This document shows positions 20,841 through 29,064 of a DNA stretch of 64,000 nucleotides, in pieces. The stretch spans positions 1 to 64,000 of the forward strand of contig JAILQX010000025.1 of the NCBI GenBank assembly GCA_024698705.1. Reading direction: 5' to 3'. The notes beneath the pieces were generated by a model. That model was given only the letters and a program-made list of their open reading frames with translations. It was not told the origin of the DNA and did not search any database. The stretch's first letter is position 1. Every line of letters begins with the position of its first letter. A program made the translations under genes and the position numbers. The DNA is from Lachnospiraceae bacterium (GTDB taxonomy: Bacteria; Bacillota; Clostridia; Lachnospirales; Lachnospiraceae).

Positions 20841-20845
20841 TTCAA
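20817..20845 (-). promoter_or_regulatory. Promoter of the mraZ-ftsZ cluster
   Basis: On the minus strand -35 TTGAAA (20840-20845), a 17-nt spacer and -10 TAAAAT (20817-20822). The -10 abuts one AATGGT box and the spacer contains another, which suits repression by MraZ. Confidence 0.65.
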
Positions 20846-20913
20846 GGAAAAGAAGGCTTATTTTACGCGGTGTGTGCCACTTGGGCACTCATGGGGGCTT
20901 TCATGAATTTACT

Positions 20914-20957
20914 ATATATGGTTTGTGTTTCCATCATGTACCACCATATATTGTGGT
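20914..20957. repeat. Nested inverted repeats in the 370-bp gap upstream of mraZ
   Basis: ATATATGGT (20914-20922) and its exact complement (20943-20951) form a nine-bp inverted repeat with a 20-nt spacer. ACCAC (20940-20944) and GTGGT (20953-20957) form a second, overlapping one. Neither arm is followed by a T tract, so this is not an obvious terminator. It may be a regulator site or an alternative structure. Apart from this, a GTGCC/GGCAC hairpin at 20874-20888 and the terminator at 21086-21113, I see nothing in 20846-21134. Confidence 0.4.
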
Positions 20958-21085
20958 TGTGCTTAAGGTGGGGGTGTTTTTTGTGTTATTTGCACTAAAA
21001 AGCTGTAAAAATTTTGTTAGATTTGTCCCGCAAAAAAGTCTCTGCCAACGCTCTGATTCATGAAAGATCAATGGAAAAACAGCAT

Positions 21086-21113
21086 AAAAAAAGCAGGAAC
21101 ACGAGGTTCCTGC
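21086..21113 (-). terminator. Rho-independent terminator after the hydrolase-ligase gene
   Basis: An eight-bp stem GCAGGAAC/GTTCCTGC with a five-nt loop is followed on the minus strand by seven T residues. It closes the channel/cNMP/hydrolase-ligase operon ahead of the mraZ promoter. Confidence 0.92.
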
Positions 21114-21134
21114 CCTTAATAATGTCGATTGAAT

Positions 21135-23579
21135 TCAGTTTTTCACGACTGTCGTGCCAAGTATCACCCCGCACAGATCTTCGAATTCCATGCCGGCTGT
21201 CTTTGCTTCAAGCACAAAATGTGCATCCGAATACAACTGAGGCAGTGAATCACACTCCAGACATACGAATGAGCCGTCATCACGCACGATAAAATCCATC
21301 TTTGCATAAGCCATGACACCCAGTACCTCCGTAACGGTCTCCGCAGCCTCCTTGAGCTTTTCTGCAAGTTCATTCGGTATATCCGCAGGACACTTGGGCT
21401 TGCGCTTTCCTTCGAGCGTCATACCGGACTCTTCATCCACTGTTTCCAGAGGCAGAACTTCAAGCACAGGCAATGCCTTTCCGTGCAGTGTGCCTACGGC
21501 GAATTCACGTCCGGCCACATATTCTTCCACAAGGATATCGCTCTCCCACTTAAATGCTTCACGAACTGCCTTCTGATATGCGTTCACATCGTTTGCGACC
21601 GAGATACCTATTCCGATACCGCCGTTGTTCGGCTTAACGATAACGGGATAATTAAGTCCGCATGCCTCAGGCATAACAAGCTTCTTGCCACGGAATACAA
21701 CATATCCAAGCGGAACCGGTACCCCTGCTGCAGCCATGAGCTGCTTTGCGACCGACTTGTTCGAAGACAAAGCCGAAGAAAAATAATCGCAGCCTGTATA
21801 GCTTATGCCGATAAGGTCGAGCATGGACTGTACCTTTCCGTTCTCGCCGTTTGAGCCGTGAAGCGCTATGAACACCATGTCAGCCTGTCTGCATATCTGT
21901 ATGACATTCGGTCCGAAATAAGCCGGCGACTGATCCGTACGGCGCTTTCTCACCGCCCAGAGATCCGGTATGTCATCCGGAATATCCGAAAGCTCGAGCG
22001 AATACTTATCGGGATCAACAAATGCATCCTTTATATTTTCTTCCGTTTCGCCGTATCCCATAAATGAATCCAGTAATATGACGTTATGTCCCTGACCTTT
22101 GAGTATCTCCGATACGGTATAGCCGGTACGAAGAGAGAGATTTCTCTCATTTGACAGACCGCCCGCAAGAACGACGATATTGATCTCTTCCGCAAGCTCG
22201 GGATCTATCACCGTTTCTTCAGCGAGATCTTCTACGGCCAGATCCGAACCGTCCATGTTGAGTTCCAGGGTATTCATCATTTCCTTGGTCATCGATAGTA
22301 TCTGAAGGACTCCTCGCACCTTGTCGGGCGGCAGATCCAGATCATACCTTTTCTTAAGTATCGTTTGTACCTGTGCCACAAGCACACTGCTTGCATGCTG
22401 TACCAGGAAATTCGAAAAGTTTATGATACGGTTGATCTTCTTTGATCTTAACAGATCATCAACCATATCGATGATCTTTAACATATCACCCAGTTCAAAG
22501 CTCTCGGTTATACCTCTGACAGCCTCCAGAAACTCCGGCTTTTCTTTTGAATACATGATGCAGTAAGCGAGCAGATAAGCCGTGTTGTCGGAGTATGTCG
22601 GGTCTGCGACCATATCACACAATATCCCCAGATAATCAGTAACGGTATGCTCACTTCCGATCGCAAATGCCTTCTGTACAAGGATCCCGACCAGCTTGTT
22701 TGTTTCACTCTTTTCCTTATCATTTACGGCGGAACGGATCATCGAATTAAAGAACTGATCCATGATCTGCATCTCCGGCCTCTGTCCGTTCGGATTGACA
22801 TGGATCGCATATTCCCCGTTCTCTCCGAAATCAAAAAAAGTTACCGGCGAATGTGCCTCCGCAAATCCGAACCTTCCGTAATCATATCCGATATAATATG
22901 TCTTTTTTCCGATATCGTTCATCAGGATATTGACATAGTCAAAGTCAACGTTATGATTCTCGATCACGTCCTGCCTTAAAAGTATCCTGTCGCGGTAATG
23001 CTCCACGAACTTGTCCGAAAAGCCCTGTCCGTCAAAACTTACGCATCGCATCGGGGTGTCATTTAAGATCGCTACGTATTTGGCCTTATTTCCGCCCTTG
23101 GAATGACCGAGTACCGTAACGTTCCAATCCTCCAGATGCATCTTCTGATATACCGCACGATACCATTCCAGGGCATTGATCTGCTGGAGAGAATCGATCT
23201 GGTTAGCACCCAAAAAATCATCCTCCCACTCGTTGCTTGCGGTACCGCGGAAGGCTACTATCGCTTCATGTTCCTCATCCTCAAGAAATACTGCGGACAC
23301 ACCGCCACCGCCGCCGTATGCACGATCCATATTGCTCTCTTCGATACGGATGTTCATCAGTTTATCATTCCTGCGGATAGCCATGATCAGATTCTTCCAG
23401 TCATTTCCAAGCATAAATGATGCGTAATTGTATTCGTCATCAATCTTGCTCATATCTATTCCATCAAGACACTCACGAACCGTTTTACCATGTTCCGAGA
23501 GTATTCTCGGGAACGGTCCTGTTCCGGGAAGATATACCATATTCTCCAAAAGGAGCAACTCATCCATTTTCAGATACAT
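21135..23579 (-). CDS. Fusion: alpha/beta hydrolase (DUF2974/Mbeg1-like) plus D-Ala-D-Ala-ligase-like ATP-grasp
   Basis: The protein has 814 residues and no signal peptide. Residues about 1-330 form a lipase-like alpha/beta hydrolase of the DUF2974/Mbeg1 type with nucleophile elbow GHSKGG and the preceding AIVAFRGT strand. About 330-465 is a helical linker. From about 468 a Ddl-type ATP-grasp ligase runs to the end: VVLAGGLSNERNLSLRTG, HGSNGENGKVQ, PVIVKPNNGG and LVEEYVAGREF. The metal/substrate segment reads ECDSLPQL where Ddl has E-x-N-TLPG, so one Mg ligand is Asp instead of Asn. The flexible loop is GGIGIG rather than EGSS. Substrate specificity may therefore differ. The ATG at 23579 has GGAGG eight bases upstream; it follows the cNMP gene by 16 bp. 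Confidence 0.85.
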   Translation of the reverse strand: MYLKMDELLLLENMVYLPGTGPFPRILSEHGKTVRECLDGIDMSKIDDEYNYASFMLGNDWKNLIMAIRRNDKLMNIRIEESNMDRAYGGGGGVSAVFLEDEEHEAIVAFRGTASNEWEDDFLGANQIDSLQQINALEWYRAVYQKMHLEDWNVTVLGHSKGGNKAKYVAILNDTPMRCVSFDGQGFSDKFVEHYRDRILLRQDVIENHNVDFDYVNILMNDIGKKTYYIGYDYGRFGFAEAHSPVTFFDFGENGEYAIHVNPNGQRPEMQIMDQFFNSMIRSAVNDKEKSETNKLVGILVQKAFAIGSEHTVTDYLGILCDMVADPTYSDNTAYLLAYCIMYSKEKPEFLEAVRGITESFELGDMLKIIDMVDDLLRSKKINRIINFSNFLVQHASSVLVAQVQTILKKRYDLDLPPDKVRGVLQILSMTKEMMNTLELNMDGSDLAVEDLAEETVIDPELAEEINIVVLAGGLSNERNLSLRTGYTVSEILKGQGHNVILLDSFMGYGETEENIKDAFVDPDKYSLELSDIPDDIPDLWAVRKRRTDQSPAYFGPNVIQICRQADMVFIALHGSNGENGKVQSMLDLIGISYTGCDYFSSALSSNKSVAKQLMAAAGVPVPLGYVVFRGKKLVMPEACGLNYPVIVKPNNGGIGIGISVANDVNAYQKAVREAFKWESDILVEEYVAGREFAVGTLHGKALPVLEVLPLETVDEESGMTLEGKRKPKCPADIPNELAEKLKEAAETVTEVLGVMAYAKMDFIVRDDGSFVCLECDSLPQLYSDAHFVLEAKTAGMEFEDLCGVILGTTVVKN

Positions 23580-23595
23580 CAGTCTGTCCTCCAAA

Positions 23596-24078
23596 CTAAT
23601 TTGATTCTATCTCCTCGATCAGAGCCTGAAATACAAGATTCAGGTTTTCATTTTCAAGGCGCATGTTACGCACCAGGTTCACGCTGATATAACGAAGAAG
23701 CTCCACACCCGCTTTCGGATGTGCTTCCACATATGCATTGAATGCGCGGTCATCTATCGACAATGTCCTGCATGAAGTAACGGCATGCACCGTTGCGGAA
23801 CGTTTGTCCTCATCGATCATGGCCATCTCTCCGAACACCGGCTTCATTGAATCATCCAGGGACGCGCATACAAATTTTTCTCCGTACAATGTGGACCTGA
23901 TAATGTCAACTTTTCCCTCAAGAAGGATGAACATCTCCCTGCCCTTTTCGCCATCACTTATGATGTCTGTGTCCGCTTCGAACCGTCTCTCCTTAAGACT
24001 TTCGAACAAGCTTGTCATATCCTCCTCCGAAAGTTTTTTAAAGAAAGGGAAATCCTTTAATACATGATGATCGGACAT
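23596..24078 (-). CDS. Stand-alone cyclic-nucleotide-binding domain protein
   Basis: The protein has 160 residues and consists of one CNB/CAP_ED domain with no DNA-binding helix-turn-helix. The phosphate-binding cassette FGEMAMIDEDKRSATV keeps the Gly-Glu and the Arg that hold the cyclic phosphate and ribose. A C-terminal helix (about 125-160) follows. The ATG overlaps the last base of the channel gene stop (TAATG), and the ligase-fusion gene follows by 16 bp, so all three are one translationally linked operon. It may act as a detached sensor for the channel or for the hydrolase-ligase. Confidence 0.88.
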   Translation of the reverse strand: MSDHHVLKDFPFFKKLSEEDMTSLFESLKERRFEADTDIISDGEKGREMFILLEGKVDIIRSTLYGEKFVCASLDDSMKPVFGEMAMIDEDKRSATVHAVTSCRTLSIDDRAFNAYVEAHPKAGVELLRYISVNLVRNMRLENENLNLVFQALIEEIESN

Positions 24079-25238
24079 TATTTTTCCTCCCCAAGTATGA
24101 TGGCACCCATATTTGCTCCGAGTACGAAATCATCCGGTGGATTCAGTTTAGGTGCATTTGTTTCAAGTTTCTTTACGTCTTTGAGTTTCTGAACTATTTC
24201 CCCGTAATTTGTGGACTTCTGTGCCTCAGAGAGTATCCTGTGTTTGATCTCTTTTTCAACTCCGATATTCTCAAGAACACCGAGAAGCAAAAATCCCTTA
24301 TCTTTCTTATATTTTGTAAACAGTTCTCCGTATGTACGGCCGGCCCATTCATCCTCTATCGGTATGATCTGGACCGATACACCGTCGCCGTTGTCGAGGA
24401 ACGAGCTCATGACCTTGCTCATGCCGCTGTAATTTGTCGAGGTCGCCAGGATGTACCTGGTGTACTCATCTGCGTATATAACTTCAGCACAGTTCTGCAC
24501 CTCAAGATACGTCTTGTAACGCTCCGTACGTACCTCTGCGCAGATATGACATTTTGCATTCATATTCCTGAACATCAATGCACTCACAAACACTCTCGAA
24601 TCCACGAGTTCGTCATCGAGCGACTCCTGATTCTCTCCTATTATGAGCACCTTTGATGCTGATTTCGCATTGGCCTTTATAAGTGTCTGTTCTTCGGTAT
24701 AATCTCCGCGCAGTATATTGAGTCCTTTGAGAGATCTGTCATCGCGCAACACGTCAAGCTTCGACTCTTCCGTGCTGCTTATCAGTATCAGATCCGAAGC
24801 CTTGAGTTCTTTATTTTTACGTAAAATATCAAGGAGAAGTCCCTTGATATCATTTTTCCATCCACATATGATGATATGATCTTTCATTTCCTGCATCTTT
24901 CTGCGTCCTCTTTGCCTATTCAACCGCTTCGTGACCATTGCCGACGATATGTAACCCGTGATCGTCGACAGACCGATCATCCCGAGTATCAGCACCAGGA
25001 TGCCGATCATCCTTCCCGGAAGACTTTCGGTGAATACGTAATCATTGCCCGCCATCGACAGCACATTAAATACGACCACATCAACAAAACGGATATCCTC
25101 GCCCGCTGAGATCAGGGTCTTGTAACAGACCGCACATACCGCCAGATATACCAGTACGATGACCATGATAGTGTCGATATGATTCTCTCTCGTAAGACGC
25201 TTAATTTTTCGAAACAGCCTTCGCAGTTTTACTTTCAT
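24078..25238 (-). CDS. CASTOR/POLLUX-like ion channel with NAD-binding-type (RCK) domains
   Basis: The protein has 386 residues: a basic N-terminus, helix 1 (about 22-42), a pore-loop region (about 48-70), helix 2 (about 74-100), then a TrkA-N/RCK domain beginning HIIICGW at about 120 and a further C-terminal regulatory region. The pore reads LSMAGNDY, not TVGYGD. The A-G-N core matches what I recall of the filter of plant CASTOR/POLLUX nuclear-envelope channels (ADAGNHA). The gene starts 32 bp after ychF ends, with no terminator seen, and is first of a three-gene operon. Ion selectivity is not predictable. Confidence 0.82.
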   Translation of the reverse strand: MKVKLRRLFRKIKRLTRENHIDTIMVIVLVYLAVCAVCYKTLISAGEDIRFVDVVVFNVLSMAGNDYVFTESLPGRMIGILVLILGMIGLSTITGYISSAMVTKRLNRQRGRRKMQEMKDHIIICGWKNDIKGLLLDILRKNKELKASDLILISSTEESKLDVLRDDRSLKGLNILRGDYTEEQTLIKANAKSASKVLIIGENQESLDDELVDSRVFVSALMFRNMNAKCHICAEVRTERYKTYLEVQNCAEVIYADEYTRYILATSTNYSGMSKVMSSFLDNGDGVSVQIIPIEDEWAGRTYGELFTKYKKDKGFLLLGVLENIGVEKEIKHRILSEAQKSTNYGEIVQKLKDVKKLETNAPKLNPPDDFVLGANMGAIILGEEK

Positions 25239-25270
25239 ATCAGTGTTCCCGCATAACCTGTGATCAAACC

Positions 25271-26368
25271 TTATACATTGAATCTGAAAAGGATGACGTC
25301 TCCGTCCTTTACCACGTAATCCTTTCCTTCCATGCCGACAAGTCCCTTCTCTCTTGCTGCCGCAAGACTTCCCTGTTCAAGCAGATCCTTGTAATTGACG
25401 ACTTCAGCCTTTATGAAGCCCCTTTCAAAGTCCGTGTGGATCTTTCCGGCTGCCTGCGGTGCTTTCGTTCCGATCTTTATCGTCCAGGCTCTGCACTCAT
25501 CCTCTCCTGCAGTCAAAAAGCTCATAAGATTAAGCAAACGATAACTTGCTGATATGAGCTTGTCCAGTCCCGATTCCTTAAGTCCGAGATCCTCTAAGAA
25601 CATAGCTTTCTCGTCATCATCAAGCTCTGCTATCTCCTGTTCTATCTGGGCACAGATCACAAATACCTCCGAGCCGTTTGCCGCCGCATAATCCCTTACA
25701 GCCTTAACATGTGCATTACCTGCTCCGTCATCGGCAAGATCATCCTCTCCGACATTTGCCGCAAATATGACCGGCTTTGCGGTAAGAAGATTGTATGTTG
25801 CAATAAATCCCTCTTCATCCTCATCACCGCACTCAAAGCTTATCGCAAGCTTTCCTGCTTCAAGATGAGCTATGAGTCTCTTTATGAATTCAACCTCTTT
25901 TGCTATCTTTTTGTCATTGTTTGCAGCCCTGCCCTGCTTTGCAAGACGTCTTTCCAGCACCTCTATATCGGCAAATATAAGCTCGAGATTGATGGTTTCT
26001 ATATCACGCAGCGGATCAACGCTTCCGTCAACATGGACAACATTGCTGTCCTCAAAGCATCTTACGACATGTACGAGCGCATCCACCTCTCTGATATTTG
26101 CCAGAAACTGGTTACCAAGTCCTTCTCCCTTGCTCGCTCCCTTGACAAGCCCCGCTATGTCGACAAACTCTATGACTGCGGGTGTAACCTTCTTTGTATG
26201 GTACAGTTCTCCGAGCAGCTTTATCCTTTCATCCGGTACGGCCACGACTCCAACGTTCGGATCTATCGTACAGAACGGATAATTTGCCGACTCCGCTCCC
26301 GCCTTTGTAAGTGAATTGAATAATGTGGATTTGCCTACGTTTGGCAGACCCAAAATGCCTAGTTTCAT
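25271..26368 (-). CDS. ychF: Ribosome-binding ATPase YchF
   Basis: The protein has 365 residues, typical of the family. G1 is [10 protein letters not shown]3 is [10 protein letters not shown], and the G4 position reads ANVGED (N-x-x-E, not NKxD), which is the change that gives YchF its preference for ATP. A helical insert and a C-terminal TGS domain ([11 protein letters not shown]...[12 protein letters not shown]) follow. It is a widely conserved translation- and stress-associated factor. It has its own strong promoter and may be co-transcribed with the channel operon. Confidence 0.97.
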   Translation of the reverse strand: MKLGILGLPNVGKSTLFNSLTKAGAESANYPFCTIDPNVGVVAVPDERIKLLGELYHTKKVTPAVIEFVDIAGLVKGASKGEGLGNQFLANIREVDALVHVVRCFEDSNVVHVDGSVDPLRDIETINLELIFADIEVLERRLAKQGRAANNDKKIAKEVEFIKRLIAHLEAGKLAISFECGDEDEEGFIATYNLLTAKPVIFAANVGEDDLADDGAGNAHVKAVRDYAAANGSEVFVICAQIEQEIAELDDDEKAMFLEDLGLKESGLDKLISASYRLLNLMSFLTAGEDECRAWTIKIGTKAPQAAGKIHTDFERGFIKAEVVNYKDLLEQGSLAAAREKGLVGMEGKDYVVKDGDVILFRFNV

Positions 26369-26386
26369 GATCTATCTCCTTGCACC

Positions 26387-26400
26387 CGTAAATACGGGAT
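26387..26400 (-). other. Hairpin in the ychF leader
   Basis: A perfect 14-nt palindrome CCCGTAAATACGGG lies directly before the AAGGAG ribosome site of ychF. It could modulate access to the site; no T tract follows. Confidence 0.4.
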
Positions 26401-26441
26401 AATTTATATTTTGTATTTTTTAAGCCCGATGTAACTAGTGT

Positions 26442-26470
26442 ATTATAACATCGGACCCTGTTTTTCTCAA
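26442..26470 (-). promoter_or_regulatory. Promoter of ychF
   Basis: On the minus strand -35 TTGAGA (26465-26470), a 17-nt spacer and -10 TATAAT (26442-26447), with TGT directly before the -10 (extended -10). Confidence 0.82.
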
Positions 26471-26512
26471 TAGCGCAGCACAACAAAAAGAACTGCCGCG
26501 GATAAATAAAAA

Positions 26513-26537
26513 GAACTGCCGATCGTCTCGGCAGCTC
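26513..26537 (-). terminator. Rho-independent terminator after the histidine phosphatase gene, with duplicated 3' arm
   Basis: A ten-bp stem GAGCTGCCGA/TCGGCAGTTC (one G-U) with a five-nt loop is followed on the minus strand by TTTTTATTT. The 14-nt 3' arm plus T tract (26508-26521) is repeated exactly at 26485-26498. Confidence 0.88.
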
Positions 26538-26574
26538 TTTGTTATCTGATTTGTGATCGCATGGACCGTCCATG

Positions 26575-27126
26575 TCATATAAGCCTCAAAAGCTTGCAGT
26601 TTTCTATTCCGACAGACCAATAATCCTTTATGGGGATATTTCTGATCCTGTTTATTATGCTTAAGTTCATGGCTCCATGTCCGACTATCAGGATATCCTT
26701 GCCTTCCGTGAGGAGAGGATATACCATCTCGTCAAGAAAAGCGCCCGTCCTTTCGAACAATTCTTCAAAGCTCTCTCCGTCTTCTACCGGAACCGTATAC
26801 TTTTCCGGTTCCTTAAATAAAACATTTACGGGACAGCCCGGGATCTTGAAGCTGTTCTCCACGCCTTCGTATATACCAAAGCACATTTCGACCAGCCTTG
26901 TATCTTCGATGATCGGAATATCTCTGTCTCCTGCGATTATCGCGGCGGTCTCGGCCGCTCTCTTTAAAGGAGATGTGTAGATGATATCCAGATTCACATC
27001 CGCATATGTGGCGGCTGCATCTCTTGCCATCTGCCTTCCGCTATCATTAAGAGGGATATCGGTCCTGCCCTGGAGTTTATGCATATCGTTCCAGTCGGTC
27101 CTTCCATGTCTCATAATATATAGCAT
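26575..27126 (-). CDS. Histidine phosphatase family protein (phosphoglycerate mutase-like)
   Basis: The protein has 183 residues. The phosphorylated histidine lies in RHGRTDWN at the N-terminus, with the second catalytic segment VGHGAMN (about 152-158), and the substrate pocket residues TSPLKRAAETA and LVEMCFG. This family includes cofactor-dependent mutases, alpha-ribazole phosphatase and broad phosphatases. The order near GGGtGRT gives no clue to the substrate. It follows that gene by 15 bp and is last before a terminator. Confidence 0.85.
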   Translation of the reverse strand: MLYIMRHGRTDWNDMHKLQGRTDIPLNDSGRQMARDAAATYADVNLDIIYTSPLKRAAETAAIIAGDRDIPIIEDTRLVEMCFGIYEGVENSFKIPGCPVNVLFKEPEKYTVPVEDGESFEELFERTGAFLDEMVYPLLTEGKDILIVGHGAMNLSIINRIRNIPIKDYWSVGIENCKLLRLI

Positions 27127-27141
27127 TTAATGGCCTCCCGA

Positions 27142-28161
27142 TCAGAATTTGCCTGCTTTTGCAGCTTCTTCGATAGATACGGCTACGGCAACGGTCATAC
27201 CAACCATAGGATTGTTACCTGCACCGATAAGGCCCATCATCTCAACGTGAGCGGGAACTGAAGAAGAACCTGCGAACTGAGCGTCTGAATGCATACGTCC
27301 CATAGTATCTGTCATACCGTATGAAGCAGGACCTGCTGCCATGTTATCGGGATGAAGTGTACGTCCTGTACCGCCGCCTGAAGCAACTGAGAAATACTTC
27401 TTGCCTGCTTCAACTCTTTCCTTCTTGTATGTTCCTGCAACGGGATGCTGGAATCTTGTGGGGTTGGTTGAGTTACCTGTGATAGATACATCAACATTCT
27501 CCTTCCACATGATCGCAACGCCTTCCTGAACATCGTTTGCTCCGTAGCAGTTAACCTTTGCACGCGGAGAATCGGGATTCTTTGAATAACATTTACGGAA
27601 AACTTCTTTTACTTCGCCCGTGAAATAATCATAATCCGTCTCAACATATGTAAATCCGTTTATTCTGGAAATGATCTGTGCTGCGTCTTTTCCAAGACCG
27701 TTAAGGATAACTCTTAAGGGTTTCTGACGAACCTTGTTGGCTTTCTCTGCAATACCGATAGCACCTTCGGCTGCCGCAAATGACTCATGTCCCGCAAGGA
27801 ATGCGAAACACTCTGTGTCTTCTTCAAGAAGCATCTTTCCGAGGTTTCCGTGTCCAAGACCAACCTTACGTCTGTCTGCTACGGAACCGGGAATACAGAA
27901 TGACTGAAGTCCCTCACCGATCGCTGCTGCTGCTTCCGATGCTTTTTTGCATCCTTTCTTGATAGCGATCGCTGCGCCTACGGTATAAGCCCACTTTGCG
28001 TTCTCGAAACAGATCGGCTGAATGCTCTCAACCTGCTTATATACATCAAGGCCTGCAGCTTTTGTGATCTCTGCCGCCTCTTCAACACTTCCGATTCCAT
28101 ACTCATTCAACTTAGCAAGAATCTGTTTTTCTCTTCTTTCATATGATTCAAATAATGCCAT
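27142..28161 (-). CDS. GGGtGRT protein, conserved unknown
   Basis: The protein has 339 residues and is soluble. It contains the signature ASGGGTGRTLHPDN (about residues 263-276) from which the family takes its name, plus other Gly-rich and conserved stretches (LAGHESFAAAEGAIG, YVETDYDYFTGEV). The biochemical function is not established to my knowledge. The partner gene directly upstream (17 bp) encodes a NifU-like iron-sulfur scaffold homologue, an arrangement I recall as conserved in anaerobic Firmicutes, which suggests a role with a metal cluster or thiol enzyme. Confidence 0.85.
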   Translation of the reverse strand: MALFESYERREKQILAKLNEYGIGSVEEAAEITKAAGLDVYKQVESIQPICFENAKWAYTVGAAIAIKKGCKKASEAAAAIGEGLQSFCIPGSVADRRKVGLGHGNLGKMLLEEDTECFAFLAGHESFAAAEGAIGIAEKANKVRQKPLRVILNGLGKDAAQIISRINGFTYVETDYDYFTGEVKEVFRKCYSKNPDSPRAKVNCYGANDVQEGVAIMWKENVDVSITGNSTNPTRFQHPVAGTYKKERVEAGKKYFSVASGGGTGRTLHPDNMAAGPASYGMTDTMGRMHSDAQFAGSSSVPAHVEMMGLIGAGNNPMVGMTVAVAVSIEEAAKAGKF

Positions 28162-28178
28162 TGTTATTGTCCTCCTGA

Positions 28179-28871
28179 TTACTCTTTACGTGGATCGATG
28201 AATCTTACAGCGTCAGCAACACGACCATACTGTCCTGAAGCCTTTTCAAGGGCTGTCTTAGCATCGTCACCGGCCTTAATGAAATCCATCATCTTACCGA
28301 AGTTAACATACTTGTAACCGATTATCTCGTCATCCTCGTCAAGAGCAAGCTCTGTAACATAACCATCGGTCATTTCCAGATATCTGGGACCTTTTTCCTT
28401 TGTGCCGTACATTGTACCAACCATGGATCTGCTTCCCTTACCGAGATCTTCAAGACCAGCACCGATCTGAAGTCCGTCCTCAGAGAATGCACTCTGTGTA
28501 CGACCGTAAACGATCTGAAGGAACAGCTCTCTCATAGCTGTATTGATAGCATCACATACAAGGTCCGTATTAAGTGCTTCAAGGATCGTAAGTCCCGGTA
28601 AAATCTCTGCTGCCATAGCTGCAGAATGGGTCATTCCCGAACATCCTATTGTCTCAACAAGAGCTTCCTGGATGATACCGTCCTTAACATTGAGTGAAAG
28701 CTTACATGTTCCCTGCTGAGGTGCACACCAGCCAATACCATGTGTGTATCCGGAGATATCTTTGATCTCTTTGGCTTTTACCCATTTTGCCTCTTCCGGA
28801 ATGGGTGCTGCGCCATGGGAAACTCCCTGAGTAACCGGACACATGTTCTTTACTTCCGTTGAATAAATCAT
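28179..28871 (-). CDS. NifU/IscU-like iron-sulfur scaffold homologue
   Basis: The protein has 230 residues with cysteines in NMCPVTQG, WCAPQQGTC and IGCSGMTHSAAMAAEIL. The last block has the general shape of the second IscU/SufU cysteine segment, but the spacing and the N-terminal Cys differ from true IscU. The C-terminal 80 residues have no counterpart in IscU. It is annotated in related genomes as an iron-sulfur cluster assembly scaffold protein, which is a homology statement and not a proven role. An AGGAGG precedes the ATG. It is first in an operon with the GGGtGRT gene. Confidence 0.75.
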   Translation of the reverse strand: MIYSTEVKNMCPVTQGVSHGAAPIPEEAKWVKAKEIKDISGYTHGIGWCAPQQGTCKLSLNVKDGIIQEALVETIGCSGMTHSAAMAAEILPGLTILEALNTDLVCDAINTAMRELFLQIVYGRTQSAFSEDGLQIGAGLEDLGKGSRSMVGTMYGTKEKGPRYLEMTDGYVTELALDEDDEIIGYKYVNFGKMMDFIKAGDDAKTALEKASGQYGRVADAVRFIDPRKE

Positions 28872-29064
28872 ATATATTTCCTCCTACAGTTATATATTTA
28901 TGGTTATGTTCCCGGCGTTCATCCGGGATTTTACCCATTTTTTTCTCAGACCGCTACATAAAGGGACCGCCACGTCCGACCGTTCCCCGATCAACAGCAG
29001 TTTAATCTATTCTACTCTATTTACACTGATATGAAAAGAAAAAAAATAAACATATTTGATGCAT

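Noticed and set aside
20809..21063. 84-codon plus-strand frame in the gap upstream of mraZ
   Set aside because: No ribosome site, no recognisable motif, and it covers the mraZ promoter and the phased boxes.
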